Source: JAZSQT01 sp045538075 (GTDB taxonomy: Bacteria; Chrysiogenota; Deferribacteres; Deferribacterales; Mucispirillaceae). Taken from it: DNA of 5,645 bases. Numbering within the stretch: the first letter of the stretch is position 1; the number at the start of each line of letters is the position of its first letter. This document shows positions 5,571-5,645 of this stretch, piece by piece. The stretch lies in NCBI GenBank assembly GCA_045538075.1, contig JAZSQT010000179.1, forward strand, positions 1 to 5,645, read 5' to 3'. The notes under the pieces were generated by a model. It had not been told where the DNA came from, did not search any database, and was given only the letters and a program-made list of their open reading frames with translations. The translations under genes were made by a program, and so were the position numbers.

Positions 5571-5599
5571 AATATAACAGATATTTATAATCATTTCAA
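5571..5599 (-). promoter_or_regulatory. Likely lrp promoter
   Basis: Read on the minus strand, TTGAAA (5599-5594) and TATATT (5576-5571) are separated by 17 bases, giving a start near 5564 and a leader of about 42 nt. A second -10-like TATAAT lies at 5560-5555 without a good -35. A 9-nt direct repeat, AAAATATAA, occurs at 5569-5577 and 5601-5609, 32 bases apart, and the first copy covers the -10 box. This could be an autoregulatory site but may reflect base composition alone. Confidence 0.5.
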
Positions 5600-5618
5600 T
5601 AAAATATAAGAAAAAGTT

Positions 5619-5639
5619 TATAATATTTTAATGTAAGGA
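5619..5639 (+). promoter_or_regulatory. -10 box and Shine-Dalgarno of a divergent gene off the edge
   Basis: TATAAT at 5619-5624 is followed by TAAGGA (5634-5639) and then an A-run to the end of the window. This fits the start of a plus-strand gene whose first codon lies just past 5645. The -35 region is weak (TCAATA at 5596-5601). The gene would share the intergenic region with lrp, a common arrangement for a regulator and a target. Confidence 0.45.
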
Positions 5640-5645
5640 AAAAAA

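Overview
This is an AT-rich bacterial window with proteobacterial-style housekeeping genes. It carries a lipoprotein with a clear lipobox, two small Sec-type secreted proteins and a MarC-family inner-membrane protein. Together these suggest a low-GC Gram-negative bacterium, perhaps host-associated. The window alone does not fix the phylum. A degenerate dispersed palindromic repeat of the 'SLRGAK.RSNP' type in the first 450 bases fits that picture but is not diagnostic.

Layout. Positions 1-450 hold no convincing gene. They contain two repeat-like structures and the leuA promoter. leuA (451-1980, +) encodes a full-length 2-isopropylmalate synthase. A perfect 32-nt palindrome (1983-2014) separates it from a small lipoprotein gene (2028-2495, +). 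ridA (2497-2871, -) ends one base from the lipoprotein gene. marC (2962-3606, +) converges on a proline-rich secreted protein gene (3611-3976, -, TTG start). That gene diverges from a four-cysteine secreted protein gene (4029-4310, +), whose promoter predicts a leaderless mRNA. A minus-strand operon fills the rest: an Lrp/AsnC regulator (5073-5522) followed by a family 2 glycosyltransferase. The last bases (5619-5639, +) hold a possible -10 box and a Shine-Dalgarno for a divergent gene beyond the window.

The main annotation correction concerns the glycosyltransferase. Its first ATG lies inside the nucleotide-binding fold, but the conserved N-terminus (PLVSVCIPAYNR) continues upstream in frame. 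The only plausible start there is ATT at 5070, five bases after an AAGGTG Shine-Dalgarno that lies just before and partly within the end of lrp.

Functional links are loose. LeuA, RidA and an Lrp-type regulator all touch branched-chain amino acid metabolism: leucine synthesis, removal of reactive enamines from threonine/serine dehydratase, and amino-acid-responsive control. Nothing in the sequence shows direct regulation of one by another. The three convergent gene pairs are packed with gaps of 1, 4 and 1 nt and no recognisable intrinsic terminators. I see no CRISPR array, intact insertion sequence, rRNA or tRNA, and no evident large novel system. The most unusual items are the ATT start, the leaderless promoter, the perfect palindrome, the inverted-repeat element at the left edge and the two unrecognised small secreted proteins.
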